Shown: positions 30,887 to 40,254, counted from the first letter of the stretch. The stretch is 46,551 bases of DNA from Lachnospiraceae bacterium UBA7188 (GCA_002490995.1 DKVC01000144.1:1-46551); one strand, 5' to 3'. Numbers and translations: made by a program. The notes: generated by a model not told the origin, from the letters alone.

Positions 30887-31300
30887 ATGCAGGCAGTATA
30901 TCCAGTTTTGTTTACAAAAACGGAAGATTGTATTTTGGTTGAAGTTCCTGATTTGGAGATTTTAACTGAAGGAAAAGATATGAAAAACGCTATTGATATG
31001 GCAAGAGATGCAATGGAATTGATGTGTGTTACTTTTGAAGATCATAAAAAAGAAATTCCAACACCATCTGACACATTGGATATTACAAAAGGAACTTTTT
31101 CAGAGGATGGAGAAACTATTTTGTCTTTTGTTGATATTGATTCAGGAGAATACAGAAGGAAAATAGATACAAAAACTGTTAGAAGAAATGTTGCTCTTCC
31201 AGGTTGGCTCAATTATGAAGCTGAACATGCTGGAATCAATGTTTCAAGAGTGTTACAAGAAGCATTAATGAATGTGCTTAATGTAAAGAGAAATATATAG
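30887..31300 (+). CDS. hicB: HicB-family antitoxin
   Basis: The 137-residue protein has an N-terminal partially degraded RNase H-like HicB domain (YPVLFTKTEDCILVEVPDLE then AIDMARDAMELM). Its C-terminal part is of ribbon-helix-helix type (RRNVALPGWLNYEAEHAGIN then VSRVLQEALMN). This would both neutralise HicA and repress the promoter. GGAGGG precedes the ATG. Its size and order (toxin first) are normal for HicAB modules. After it, 31301-31470 shows no gene and no obvious terminator. Confidence 0.92.
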   Translation: MQAVYPVLFTKTEDCILVEVPDLEILTEGKDMKNAIDMARDAMELMCVTFEDHKKEIPTPSDTLDITKGTFSEDGETILSFVDIDSGEYRRKIDTKTVRRNVALPGWLNYEAEHAGINVSRVLQEALMNVLNVKRNI

Positions 31301-31470
31301 TTCATGGAATTTTTCAAGGCAGGGAATGACAAGCTCCGATTCCGTGATATAAGGAGTGTTCACCGCATACAGCTTTAAAATTCCCGGAAGACTGTGATAC
31401 AGGGGCTGAAATAAAGGCCGAAATGGCGTGACTCTACTGCCGTTCTACTCCTGAAATTTTTACCATATTT

Positions 31471-32679
31471 TTATCTTCCCGTAACCTGAAAATGCCGATA
31501 TATTGGTTTCCCAACAGCGGCTATTACCATGCCTGCAAAAATATAAATGACTGGAACCGCCTGCCATGCCGTCAGATAGTGTCCAAAGGCGGAAACCAGA
31601 CGGATGTCAAAAATATTCCAGGGGGTAAGGAATCCGCTCGGAAGCCAGTCCCATATCTGCGCCAAAACTCTATATTGAGAGGGAATGGAACATATCATAG
31701 AAAGAATAAGCATTCCAAAAGTAACAGCAAGTGTAGCGATGCTGCTGTGGAGTATTTCTGAAAGCAGCATGACAAATGTGCTGAAAATGACAGATGTCGC
31801 AATGACACAGCCGTATAATATCAAAACAGCCTGGCAGGCAGTAATCGGATAGGAATATTCGGCGAATATCAATTGAAACATTGCATCGAAACCGTCCGTT
31901 CCATAGATACCAACTGATACCAGGACTGCAAATATAGAAAGCAACAGAGAAATACCGCCTGCAAAGCTGATACCTGCAAGAATTTTTGCCCAGTATGCCA
32001 TACCTTTGCCATGTTTGCTGCAAAGTATCAGCTGGTCTGTCCTTTTTGTATGTTCTTCTGCAAAAAATCCCGACAGGCAAATGGATACTGCCATCAGTAC
32101 CAAAAGTCCGATTGTCGTCACAGCTCTGAATAACATATAATAACTATCCGTTATTTGATATACAAAAGGTGTTTTGACGCCGGCTTCTTTTTGCCGCCAA
32201 AATGCCTTTTCTCCCTCAGATAAATTCTCGGATATCCATTGATTTTCCAACATAGACTGCCTTTGTGCATATAAGTCATCTAAACTTGGAGTCCATTGGA
32301 GTACTTCTGAAAGGGTCATATGTGTAGTATCCCGTACAAAATTAAAAATTGCACTGTATGGTCTGGCATACTTTTGGTATTCCTCAGTGGCACTATACTT
32401 CTCCGCTGTTATAGGAATCATACCGTAGGCCGCTATAGTCTCTTCCAACAGAGCCTGGTCGATTTCTTTGCCGTCCAGCATTTTCTGATAATTCCTGTCG
32501 GTCAGGAACATATGATATTGCGTATCGACTTTTTCATTGCCAATATAATATGGGCCAATTAGCTCCCCAATCAATAGAATGGCTGTGGCAATAAAACAAA
32601 TGGCCAAAGTAGCATAAACGATTTTCCGCATTAATATTTTCTTCAGCTCATAACGATAAAGTACCCCTAAATTATTCAT
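31471..32679 (-). CDS. ABC-2 type transporter permease
   Basis: On the minus strand I choose ATG at 32677-32679 (MNNLGVLYRYELKKIL), 6 bp after GAGGAGG; an adjacent ATG at 32682 is an alternative. The 402-residue protein starts with a membrane helix near residues 20-40, has a large outside loop (to about 180), and then about five more helices, which is the ABC-2/NatB-like layout. The loop has the pattern YHMFLTDRNYQKMLDGKEID. It overlaps the stop of the ATPase gene, so the two are translationally coupled. It likely exports or protects against an antimicrobial or lipid, in line with the sigma factor leading the operon. Confidence 0.88.
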   Translation of the reverse strand: MNNLGVLYRYELKKILMRKIVYATLAICFIATAILLIGELIGPYYIGNEKVDTQYHMFLTDRNYQKMLDGKEIDQALLEETIAAYGMIPITAEKYSATEEYQKYARPYSAIFNFVRDTTHMTLSEVLQWTPSLDDLYAQRQSMLENQWISENLSEGEKAFWRQKEAGVKTPFVYQITDSYYMLFRAVTTIGLLVLMAVSICLSGFFAEEHTKRTDQLILCSKHGKGMAYWAKILAGISFAGGISLLLSIFAVLVSVGIYGTDGFDAMFQLIFAEYSYPITACQAVLILYGCVIATSVIFSTFVMLLSEILHSSIATLAVTFGMLILSMICSIPSQYRVLAQIWDWLPSGFLTPWNIFDIRLVSAFGHYLTAWQAVPVIYIFAGMVIAAVGKPIYRHFQVTGR

Positions 32680-33379
32680 CATCGTCCTCCTCGCCAAACT
32701 GTGCCAGATAGAAATCCTCCAGATTTCCTTTTGCCGCATCCCATCTGCCAGAGTAAATGAGCTGCCCGTCTTTCATCATCAATACATCGTCAGCAATGTG
32801 CTCAATGTCGGATACTATATGTGTAGACAACAATATGATATTTTCTTTTCCCCAATCTTCAATCAGATTGCGGAAGCGCACTCGCTCTTTTGGGTCAAGC
32901 CCGGCAGTCGGTTCATCTAAAATCAGAATTTTCGGTTGGTTCAGCAGTGCCTGTGCAATCCCCAACCGCTGTTTCATGCCGCCGGAATAGGTCCTTATTT
33001 TCTTTTTAGCAACATCCTGTAAAGATACCAGCTGCAAAAGCTCATCTGATTTTCTCTTTGCCTGTGCCTTTCCAATACCCTTTAATGCCGCCATATACAA
33101 TAGAAAATCCATTCCTGTAAATTCAGGATAATAACCAAAATCCTGGGGTAAATATCCCAAGACAGAACGATAATTTTCTTCGCCCACATCCATGCCGTCA
33201 AAAGAAATGGTACCGCTTGTAGGCTTTAATATGCCGCATATCATTCTCATAAGGGTTGTTTTCCCCGCTCCGTTTGCGCCAAGGAGTCCGTAAACTCCTT
33301 TTAGAAGCTTTATGGAAATACGGTCGACGGCAATATTGTTTTTATACTGTTTTGATACCCTGTCAATTACAAGTTCCAT
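32672..33379 (-). CDS. ABC transporter ATP-binding protein
   Basis: The start is ATG 33377-33379 on the minus strand (MELVIDRVSKQYKNN), preceded by ACGGAGGAATTAGC; this gives 235 residues. Walker A is GANGAGKTTLMR (about residues 35-46), the Q-loop is LGYLPQDFGYYPEFTG, the signature is YSGGMKQRLGIAQALL and Walker B is ILILDEPTAGLDP. The acidic tail GEEDDDE runs into the permease start. It resembles the ATPases of ABC-2-type systems linked to antibiotic response (BcrA/NatA-like). It is the engine for the permease encoded just after it. It overlaps the upstream membrane gene by 13 bp. Confidence 0.93.
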   Translation of the reverse strand: MELVIDRVSKQYKNNIAVDRISIKLLKGVYGLLGANGAGKTTLMRMICGILKPTSGTISFDGMDVGEENYRSVLGYLPQDFGYYPEFTGMDFLLYMAALKGIGKAQAKRKSDELLQLVSLQDVAKKKIRTYSGGMKQRLGIAQALLNQPKILILDEPTAGLDPKERVRFRNLIEDWGKENIILLSTHIVSDIEHIADDVLMMKDGQLIYSGRWDAAKGNLEDFYLAQFGEEDDDE

Positions 33380-34086
33380 GCTAATTCCTCCGTTTGTTTC
33401 ATTGTGCAGTACAGTTCGTATATCATTCTTCCGACTAAAAAGACGAATACGGCAGACCACCATTTGATGTAAGTAAATTGATATACAAAATCAGCTATAA
33501 AATGCAATCCCCCATTTGCCCCGCTGATTATAACCGCTGCGCCCATACAGACATAAATTGCTTCTTTGCCGTGAAAACGGCGTGTAATCCATAAATTTAT
33601 ATTCAATGTCAGCAGATATGGAACAAAAAGATAAATCCCTGTTTGGAACAAGGAAAATGGATTACCAATACTGCATAATGGGATAAGGCAGCAAAGAACG
33701 AAAACATCAAGCGCCCCTAAAACGCCCATTCTCGCAAGAATTACACTTTTCAGGGAAAATCGTGCAGACATTTCAAGTTCATTCATTCCATACACCATAG
33801 AACGGGCGTTTTCTGCCACGGCTAACAGTCCAAGAAACGGGATAAAGGCAGATACAACCCACAAGGTATTTTTTTCAATGTAATAAGCACTTATCAATGC
33901 AGGAAACAGGAGCGACAGGGAGAAAAATAATGTCCACTTTCGTAAATAAGCTGCCTGTGTCAAAATGAATTGCCACATGCTGATTTGAGGCTGGGGCAAT
34001 GTCCTTAAAAACCTCGCCTTTTCCTGTTGATTTGGCTTTGGGGCTTCAAATGCTCTTTGAATGCTCCGTTTTATCTGTTTATTCAT
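33367..34086 (-). CDS. Six-helix membrane protein of a sigma factor/ABC operon
   Basis: The start is ATG 34084-34086 (MNKQIKRSIQRAFEAPKPNQ), 8 bp after GGAGGG; this gives 239 residues. A cytosolic N-terminus of about 45 residues with a Pro-rich basic stretch is followed by about six membrane helices. I do not recognise a named family with confidence. The position directly after an ECF-like sigma gene, with which it overlaps by 8 bp, and a soluble N-terminus ahead of membrane helices fit a membrane-bound anti-sigma or sensor role. It could equally be a second permease subunit. It overlaps the ATPase gene downstream. Confidence 0.7.
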   Translation of the reverse strand: MNKQIKRSIQRAFEAPKPNQQEKARFLRTLPQPQISMWQFILTQAAYLRKWTLFFSLSLLFPALISAYYIEKNTLWVVSAFIPFLGLLAVAENARSMVYGMNELEMSARFSLKSVILARMGVLGALDVFVLCCLIPLCSIGNPFSLFQTGIYLFVPYLLTLNINLWITRRFHGKEAIYVCMGAAVIISGANGGLHFIADFVYQFTYIKWWSAVFVFLVGRMIYELYCTMKQTEELAWNL

Positions 34087-34543
34087 CAAAAAATCCCTCC
34101 TTCTTCAATTCTTCTTTTAACCACTTCAACGCCTTTGAGAGCCTGCGATAAACAGCAAAACGTGAAAATCCCGTAATCCTGCAAATGGCCGTAACCTCCA
34201 GTTCGTTTCCATATCGCAAAAAAATCAATTCCTGTTCCTCTTGTGGTAATCTGGATATAATCGATTTCAAAGTCAAATGATTAATCCAATCCTCGGTTGG
34301 ATTGTATGTTGCTTCTTCTGTTGCATCTTCTAAGCTCCCGACGGTCTTTTTGCGAAAGTTATCTACACATAAATTCTTTGCAATCGTATATAAATAGGGC
34401 AACTCTTTATGGTTGTCAAGACTTAAATCCTGTCGGAGAAATCGAAGAAACGTTTCCTGTGTCATATCCTGTGCCAACTGCTTGTCGTACAGCTTAAAAT
34501 AACAGTAGCGATATATCTTGTCATATTGTTCTTCCATATCCAT
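34079..34543 (-). CDS. RNA polymerase sigma-70 factor, ECF subfamily
   Basis: On the minus strand, ATG 34541-34543 (MDMEEQYDKIYRYCYFKLYD) follows GGGAGGGG; this gives 154 residues. Region 2 is YRYCYFKLYDKQLAQDMTQE plus FLRFL and LYTIAKNLCVDNFRKK, and region 4 is LPQEEQELIFLRYGNELEVT plus ICRITGFSRFAVYRRLSKAL. This is the compact ECF layout. It heads a four-gene overlapping operon (sigma, membrane protein, ATPase, permease) and probably directs its own transcription on a cell-envelope cue. The upstream stretch 34544-34682 is AT-rich and contains an extended -10-like TGCTATAAC on the minus strand near 34635. Confidence 0.9.
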   Translation of the reverse strand: MDMEEQYDKIYRYCYFKLYDKQLAQDMTQETFLRFLRQDLSLDNHKELPYLYTIAKNLCVDNFRKKTVGSLEDATEEATYNPTEDWINHLTLKSIISRLPQEEQELIFLRYGNELEVTAICRITGFSRFAVYRRLSKALKWLKEELKKEGFFDE

Positions 34544-34682
34544 TCACCACAACCCCTCCCTTCATAATGTTTAACGGATTACGACTGTTGAATGTGCGGC
34601 CTTACTCAAAATTTTTCTAAGATACTTTAGTTATAGCATACGATTTTGGATTTTTCTATCTTGTCATAAACTGTTGTTCTGA

Positions 34683-34979
34683 GAACGTATTGCCCTTTTC
34701 GGCAGAAGCCAGTATAATTATTATAAGAGCGGAACCGGGTCCGGCGGCCTGGTCAATACCAGTTATGTGACTGGTATCCGGGAAGCGCTGAAAGACAGCG
34801 ATTATATTCTGAACGAAGAGCTGGAAGCTGCCTATGAAAGCTGGCTTTTAGAGAATCCCTTTGACACCGGAGTAGGCTGGGCAGCAGAGCCCACATGGAC
34901 TGCGGCAGCCGTGACCAGGGGAGAATATCTGCGGGGCGCCGCCAGTATTTGCCGGTATCTGCTCCGCACGCAAGGATAA
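34683..34979 (+). pseudogene. Internally deleted GH3 glycoside hydrolase relic
   Basis: From 34683 the frame reads ERIALFGRSQYNYYKSGTGS then GGLVNTSYVTGIREAL and NPFDTGVGWAAEP, which is the early part of a permuted GH3 beta-glucosidase. It then jumps to TRGEYLRGAASICRYLLRTQ, which resembles the extreme C-terminus of the same family. Roughly 600 residues between the two and the true start codon are missing. It lies at the right edge of the AT-rich hicAB/sigma block. A GTG at 34767 could start a 70-residue product but is unlikely to be functional. Confidence 0.7.
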
Positions 34980-35041
34980 TCTGTATTTTGTCCGCTATAC
35001 ATGCGGCTGCCGGATAAGAAGGTAAAAGAAAGGAGATTATT

Positions 35042-36595
35042 ATGACATATCAGTTTGAATACGGTGAAAACACAATCGTTGCAACGGATAAAGGGAAAGT
35101 AAAGGGATATGCCCACAGAGGACTTTACATTTTCAAGGGAATTCCCTATGCAAAGGCGAGGCGTTTCCATGCGCCCGAGCCTGTGGAAGCCTGGGAAGGC
35201 GTATTGGATGCCACAAGCTATGGTTATGTCTGCCCTCTTTTGGATATGGCCAAACCCATGGGGGAGGTGATGGTTCCCCACCGCTATTGGATTATGGATG
35301 AAGACTGCCAGAATCTGAATATATGGACGCCCGGGTGCGACGATGCCAGGCGCCCGGTTATGGTCTGGCTGCACGGGGGCGGTTTCGAGGCAGGTTCTTC
35401 CATCGAACAGGTGGCGTACGAGGGAGAGAACATGAGTATCTTAGGACAGGTGGTAGTCGTTTCCATCAATCACAGGCTAAATGTGCTTGGCTACTGCGAT
35501 CTGTCCGATTTCGGGGAAGAGTATGCCAATTCCGGCAACGTGGGGACGGACGATATAGTGGCGGCGCTTAAGTGGATTCGGGAGAATATAGAAGCTTTCG
35601 GCGGCAATCCGGACAATGTGACCGTGTTCGGACAGTCCGGTGGGGGAGCCAAGTTGACCACCCTTCTGCAGACTCCGGCGGCGGACGGGCTGTATGCAAA
35701 AGGAATCAATATGAGCGGCGTTATCGGTCCGCTGCTGGCGGATGCGGCAGGGAGCGGCAGAGAGCTGGCAGAGAACATGATGGAAGACCTGGGGATCAGT
35801 TCTGTCAAAGAGCTGGAGACAGTGCCCTATGCCCGGTTGGCGGAGAGCTATAAAAAAGTCAGGGAAGTTCTGCGTCCCCAGGGGAAATATGTGGGCGGAT
35901 GTCCTCATCCCAACGCTTATTATGCAGGGGAGCCGATAATTAATGGTTTCCGCAGGGAAACGGCCCATATTCCGCTTATGGTAGGGTCCGTATTCGGCGA
36001 ATTCGCAGCATTTATGCCGAGCAGACAGGATCGCAGCAAAATGACCCGGGAGGACGGCGTTCAGGCAGTGACCGCGGCTCTGGGGAAAGAGGCGGCGGAA
36101 GAGATGATTCCCTTGTTCCAAAAGGGATATCCGAAGCGGAATCCGGTGGATATGCTGCTTCTGGATTTCATTTTCCGTCAGCCGGAAATTGATTATATCA
36201 GATCCCGAAGCGGGCTGAATGACTGTACCTGGAGCTATTTATTCGAGCAGGATTTCCAGATTGACGGCGGCCGTGTGGCATGGCACTGCAGCGATATCCC
36301 CTATTTCTTCCACAACACGGAGCTGGTGCCCAATACCCAGATGCCCGGCGTGGAAAAGCTGGAGGAGCAGATTTTCAGAAGCGTCATGGCTTTCGCGTAC
36401 ACCGGGGATCCCAACAATGAAACGATTCCCCAGTGGAAGGCCTCCACGCCCGAGGCTGAGCATACGATGCTGTTTTCCGGGGATACCAAAGCGGCCACGA
36501 ATCACGACCATGAATTGATACCGCTTGCGGCGAAGTATATTGGGCCGCTCTTTGGCAAGGCCATGTCCAGCGGCGAAGCCGAGATTCAGCATTAG
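35042..36595 (+). CDS. Carboxylesterase, type B family
   Basis: The 517-residue alpha/beta-hydrolase has the type B (p-nitrobenzyl esterase-like) pattern. Early is KGIPYAKARRFHAPEPVEAW and then EDCQNLNIWTPG, the second family signature. RPVMVWLHGGGFEAGSS contains the oxyanion HGGG. The nucleophile elbow is GQSGGG near residue 199, with Gln in place of the common Glu. The acid and histidine are probably in the C-terminal half (GSVFGEF and WHCSDIPYFFHNTE). No signal peptide is seen, so it acts in the cytosol, perhaps removing acyl groups from plant glycans or xenobiotics. AAAGGAG precedes the start. It lies ahead of a GH3 enzyme, suggesting a carbohydrate role. Confidence 0.93.
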   Translation: MTYQFEYGENTIVATDKGKVKGYAHRGLYIFKGIPYAKARRFHAPEPVEAWEGVLDATSYGYVCPLLDMAKPMGEVMVPHRYWIMDEDCQNLNIWTPGCDDARRPVMVWLHGGGFEAGSSIEQVAYEGENMSILGQVVVVSINHRLNVLGYCDLSDFGEEYANSGNVGTDDIVAALKWIRENIEAFGGNPDNVTVFGQSGGGAKLTTLLQTPAADGLYAKGINMSGVIGPLLADAAGSGRELAENMMEDLGISSVKELETVPYARLAESYKKVREVLRPQGKYVGGCPHPNAYYAGEPIINGFRRETAHIPLMVGSVFGEFAAFMPSRQDRSKMTREDGVQAVTAALGKEAAEEMIPLFQKGYPKRNPVDMLLLDFIFRQPEIDYIRSRSGLNDCTWSYLFEQDFQIDGGRVAWHCSDIPYFFHNTELVPNTQMPGVEKLEEQIFRSVMAFAYTGDPNNETIPQWKASTPEAEHTMLFSGDTKAATNHDHELIPLAAKYIGPLFGKAMSSGEAEIQH

Positions 36596-36635
36596 GCGCT
36601 TTATTGTAAAATCTTACGTATTGCGGCAAAATTTT

Positions 36636-36660
36636 TAATTCTGGCGGTCTTGAGTATAAT
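36636..36660 (+). repeat. Dispersed GGCGGT-TTGAGT motif (copy 2)
   Basis: TAATTCTGGCGGTCTTGAGT then ATAAT lies 27 bp before the GH3 start and ends in a possible -10 box TATAAT (36655-36660). It shares about 20 bases with the insert in the rpn gene. Confidence 0.5.
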
Positions 36661-36686
36661 TTGATCAAAGCTGAGAGGAGGCCAAT

Positions 36687-39185
36687 ATGGCAGGAAGCAT
36701 TAAGAAGAGACCATTCTATGGGAAGCAGACACAGGAAATTTCAGCATACGAGGCGCCCCACCGCGAAATTGCCAAGAAGGCGGCTGCGGAGGGAATCGTC
36801 CTGTTGAAAAATGAAAATCAGGTGCTTCCGTTGAAGAAGGGCAGCAAGGTAGCCCTCTTTGGCGCAGGGGCAACCCATATGATAAAAGGCGGAACTGGCT
36901 CCGGGGACGTAAATGAGCGGGAAGCGGTATCCGTCTACAGGGGGCTTTCGGATGCGGGTTTTGAAATAACCACAAAAGAATGGATAGAGGAATATGACAG
37001 GATTTATGCGCAGGCAAGGTTATCCTGGAGAGAGGATATCTGGGAAAAGGTGAAGGAGGATAAAAGGGACAAGGGAATGGCCTTTTTCCTGACTTATTCC
37101 GCCAATCCCTTTCATATGCCGGACGGTCCCGCCATTACCGCCACGGAGGCGGACACAGCCATATACATTGTGAGCCGTGTGGCCGGAGAGGGAGCGGACC
37201 GTTCGCCCGAAAAGGGGGACTGGTTCCTTACGGATTCCGAAAGGGAAGCCATGGACCAGGTCTGCGCCCTTTATAAAAATGTGATTCTGGCAGTGAATAC
37301 CGGAGGACTGATGGATCTGTCCTTTACGGAGGAATATGAAAATATCCGCGGGATACTTCAGGTTGTGCAGCCCGGAATGGAAGGGGGCAATGCCTTTGCC
37401 GATGTTGTAAGCGGCAGGGTGACTCCCGGCGGGAAGCTGACGGATACCTGGGCGAAGCGTTATGAGGATTATCCCAATGCCGCCACATTTTCCCACATGA
37501 ACGGGAATGTGAAGCAGGAGAAATACGAAGAAGGCATCTATGTGGGATATCGGTATTTTGATTCCTTTGAAGTGCCGGTCAGGTACGGTTTCGGTTACGG
37601 GCTCTCCTACACGGAATTCCGGCTGGAGACGGTTCAGACAGGTGTGGAGGAAGGCTGCATAACCGCAGAGGTAAAGGTCACCAATACCGGTTCCGCATAC
37701 AGCGGCAGGGAAGTTGCGCAGATTTACGTATCCGCGCCTGTGGGAGAACTGGAAAAGGAATACCGCAGGCTGTGCGGCTTTGCCAAGACCTCCGTCCTGG
37801 CGCCCGGGGAAAGCGAGATATTGAAAATCAGGATTCCCGTTTCCCTCATGGCATCCTATGACGCGTCGGCTGCGGAGTGGGTGCTGGAGGAGGGGGTTTA
37901 TGGCTTATGGGCAGGGAATTCCCTGGCAGGCAGCAGGCTGACAGCCCTGTTTACCTTAGAAGAACGGAAAGTATTGATGAAGACTCGGAATATCTGCCCG
38001 TTGAAGGAAGAACTGGCGGAGCTTTCCGTTCCGGAAGAAAAGCGCCTGGCACGGTATCAGGAAATGCTGGAGACAGGGCGCAGACTGGGAGTCCCGCAGA
38101 TTGGCATGGACTTGTCTCAGATAGAAACCGAAGTGGTTGGCGATGGAGATTGGAAAGAACCTGACGACGAAGCGGCCCGGATTGTGAAGGGCCTGACAGT
38201 GGAGCAGCTCATTCAGCTGGCTGCAGGAGACCCGGGAAAGGGACAGGGAAGCAATCTGGGAGGGGCAGGCATATCCGTTTCCGGTTCGGCGGGAGAGACG
38301 AGCATGGCGGCTTATGATCAGGGAGTGGCCAATATTGTGCTGGCTGACGGGCCGGCAGGGCTTCGTCTGAACCAGGTCTATACGGTGAAGGCCGGCAGGG
38401 TGCAGGTTCCGCCTCTGGAAGCGGGCATGGAGCATGGTTTTCTCTGCCGGGATCTGGTATATGAAGGAACGAAATATTATCAGTACTGCACGGCGATTCC
38501 GGTCGGCACTCTGCTGGCGCAAAGCTGGGATGAAAAACTCATTGAGGAAGTGGGGGCGATGATCGGGGAGGAGATGGACATGTTCGGTGTGACCCTGTGG
38601 CTGGCTCCCGGCATGAATATCCACAGGAATCCTCTATGCGGCAGGAATTTTGAATATTATTCGGAGGATCCCCTGATAAGCGGTAAAATTGCGGCGGCAA
38701 TGACAAGGGGCGTGCAGAGCCGGCCCGGCTGCGGAACCACCATAAAGCATTTCGCATGCAATAATCAGGAGGACAACCGGATGGGATCGGACAGTATTCT
38801 GTCGGAACGGGCGCTCCGTGAGATTTATCTGAAGGGATTCGAGACCGCGGTGAGGGAATCCAGACCCATGTCCATTATGACCAGCTATAATCTGATCAAC
38901 GGGGTTCATGCCGCCAACTGCTATGATATCTGTACCCAGACTGCCAGGAGGGAGTGGGGCTTTGACGGCGTAATCATGACGGACTGGACGACTACTATGG
39001 CAGGGGACGACTGCACGGCCTCCGGCTGCATGCGTGCCGGAAACGACCTGGTGATGCCCGGAAGCGCCTCCGACCATGAAAATATGAAAAAGGAGCTGGA
39101 GCAGGGAACCTTGACGGAAGAAACGCTCCGGGGGTGCATTACCAGGCTGGTGAGAGTCATTCTGCGTTCCGGCTTATATGAGTAA
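36687..39185 (+). CDS. Glycoside hydrolase family 3 beta-glucosidase-like enzyme, permuted domain order
   Basis: The 832-residue protein has the GH3 C-terminal domain first: AAAEGIVLLKNENQVLPLKK and FGAGATHMIKGGTGSGDVNE (residues about 30-80). A fibronectin III-like domain follows (about 320-420, EVKVTNTGSAYSGREVAQIY). The N-terminal catalytic barrel comes last (about 500-832), with ADGPAGLR, GMNIHRNPLCGRNFEYYSED, KHFACNNQEDNR and the nucleophile Asp766 in VIMTDW. This swapped order is known from Ruminococcus and Butyrivibrio enzymes. No signal peptide, so it should split short imported glycosides in the cytosol. GAGAGGAGG precedes the ATG. Confidence 0.95.
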   Translation: MAGSIKKRPFYGKQTQEISAYEAPHREIAKKAAAEGIVLLKNENQVLPLKKGSKVALFGAGATHMIKGGTGSGDVNEREAVSVYRGLSDAGFEITTKEWIEEYDRIYAQARLSWREDIWEKVKEDKRDKGMAFFLTYSANPFHMPDGPAITATEADTAIYIVSRVAGEGADRSPEKGDWFLTDSEREAMDQVCALYKNVILAVNTGGLMDLSFTEEYENIRGILQVVQPGMEGGNAFADVVSGRVTPGGKLTDTWAKRYEDYPNAATFSHMNGNVKQEKYEEGIYVGYRYFDSFEVPVRYGFGYGLSYTEFRLETVQTGVEEGCITAEVKVTNTGSAYSGREVAQIYVSAPVGELEKEYRRLCGFAKTSVLAPGESEILKIRIPVSLMASYDASAAEWVLEEGVYGLWAGNSLAGSRLTALFTLEERKVLMKTRNICPLKEELAELSVPEEKRLARYQEMLETGRRLGVPQIGMDLSQIETEVVGDGDWKEPDDEAARIVKGLTVEQLIQLAAGDPGKGQGSNLGGAGISVSGSAGETSMAAYDQGVANIVLADGPAGLRLNQVYTVKAGRVQVPPLEAGMEHGFLCRDLVYEGTKYYQYCTAIPVGTLLAQSWDEKLIEEVGAMIGEEMDMFGVTLWLAPGMNIHRNPLCGRNFEYYSEDPLISGKIAAAMTRGVQSRPGCGTTIKHFACNNQEDNRMGSDSILSERALREIYLKGFETAVRESRPMSIMTSYNLINGVHAANCYDICTQTARREWGFDGVIMTDWTTTMAGDDCTASGCMRAGNDLVMPGSASDHENMKKELEQGTLTEETLRGCITRLVRVILRSGLYE

Positions 39186-39217
39186 GGAAATGTCTGCAAA
39201 TAACTGTTGTAAGTTTA
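39181..39217 (+). repeat. 37-nt dispersed repeat at the end of the GH3 gene (copy 2)
   Basis: It pairs with 5943-5979 (32 of 37 identical) and also begins at the stop codon of its gene. Confidence 0.6.
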
Positions 39218-39270
39218 CACAAACCCGCATTCTTTGCGGGTTTGTGTGCATGTGCGCCCGGCGGGCGCAC
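39217..39270. terminator. Bidirectional terminator between convergent genes
   Basis: A perfect 13-bp stem (ACACAAACCCGCA 39217-39229 with 39235-39247) is followed by a second, 8-bp stem (GTGCGCCC 39252-39259 with 39263-39270). The GH3 gene on the plus strand and the antiporter on the minus strand converge here. T-runs are short. Confidence 0.7.
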
Positions 39271-39273
39271 GTT

Positions 39274-40254
39274 CTAGCGGACAGCCGCGAACACCACATA
39301 AATAACGTAGAGCGATACCATGATGATACCTTCCACTCGTTTTAATTTCCGGGAGGTCAGGGAGAAAAGGTAAGCCAGAAGGCTGATAATCATCAGGATC
39401 CCCAGGTCGTAAACGGATGCCAGGTTTACCGCCACCGGGTGGATTACGGCAGATATCCCCAGGATAAACAGCAGGTTAAAAATATTTGACCCGATTACGT
39501 TTCCCACAGCCAGCCCTGTCTCACCTTTCCGCGCCGCCACAACGGAGGTCACCAGTTCCGGAAGAGAGGTACCCACTGCCACAATGGTAAGCCCGATCAG
39601 TGTCTCGGACATGCCTGCCACTCTTGCAATTTCCTTTGCACCGTACACAACTGCCTGCCCGCCGCCAATGATAAGCAGCAGTCCACCGCAGATGAGAAGC
39701 AGGCACTTCCATAAGGGCAGGATGCTGCCGTTTTCTTCTTCCTCGGGATGTTTTCTGGCGTCCATAATCAGATAAGCAGTATATCCCACAAATAATGCCA
39801 TAATGACCGCGCCGTCTATCCTGCTGACATTGCCTGCCTGTTCAGCCATGCCCGCCGCATGTATCGTCAGTTCCGAAAAGAGCGTGCCTGCGCCTGCCAT
39901 AAGAAAGACGGCAATCGTCGTGAGGATGGAGAACGGAAAGTCGCGCCGCCGGATTCCCGCAGCCACCGGAACGGGATGGATAACGGCGCATATTCCCAAC
40001 ACGCAGAGCAGATTGAAAATATTAGAGCCGACCACATTGCTTAATGCGATTTCATTTGCCCCCTGCAGGGCGGCCGACGTACTGACTGCCAGTTCCGGCG
40101 CACTGGTTCCGAATGCCACAATAGTCAGCCCGATGATCAGTCCCGGAACCCGGAACCTCTTTGCCAGGGCGGCGCTTCCGTCCACGAACAGATTGGCGCC
40201 TTTGATCAAGGCAGCAAAGCCTGTCAGTAAAATTAATACATTCAAAATGAACAT
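39274..40254 (-). CDS. Calcium/sodium antiporter (CaCA family, YrbG-like)
   Basis: On the minus strand I choose ATG 40252-40254 (MFILNVLILLTGFAALIKGA), which follows GAGGAGGAAA; this gives 326 residues. There are ten or so membrane helices in two inverted halves. Each half has the alpha-repeat of the cation/Ca2+ exchanger family: VAFGTSAPELAVS (first) and VAVGTSLPELVTS (second), plus GNVVGSN/GNVIGSN-type motifs (SNVVGSNIFNLLCVLGI and GNVIGSNIFNLLFILGI). It exchanges divalent cations for sodium or protons. The long leader contains a yybP-ykoY-like riboswitch, so manganese may be the relevant ion. The 250 bp between riboswitch and start show no gene. Confidence 0.93.
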   Translation of the reverse strand: MFILNVLILLTGFAALIKGANLFVDGSAALAKRFRVPGLIIGLTIVAFGTSAPELAVSTSAALQGANEIALSNVVGSNIFNLLCVLGICAVIHPVPVAAGIRRRDFPFSILTTIAVFLMAGAGTLFSELTIHAAGMAEQAGNVSRIDGAVIMALFVGYTAYLIMDARKHPEEEENGSILPLWKCLLLICGGLLLIIGGGQAVVYGAKEIARVAGMSETLIGLTIVAVGTSLPELVTSVVAARKGETGLAVGNVIGSNIFNLLFILGISAVIHPVAVNLASVYDLGILMIISLLAYLFSLTSRKLKRVEGIIMVSLYVIYVVFAAVR

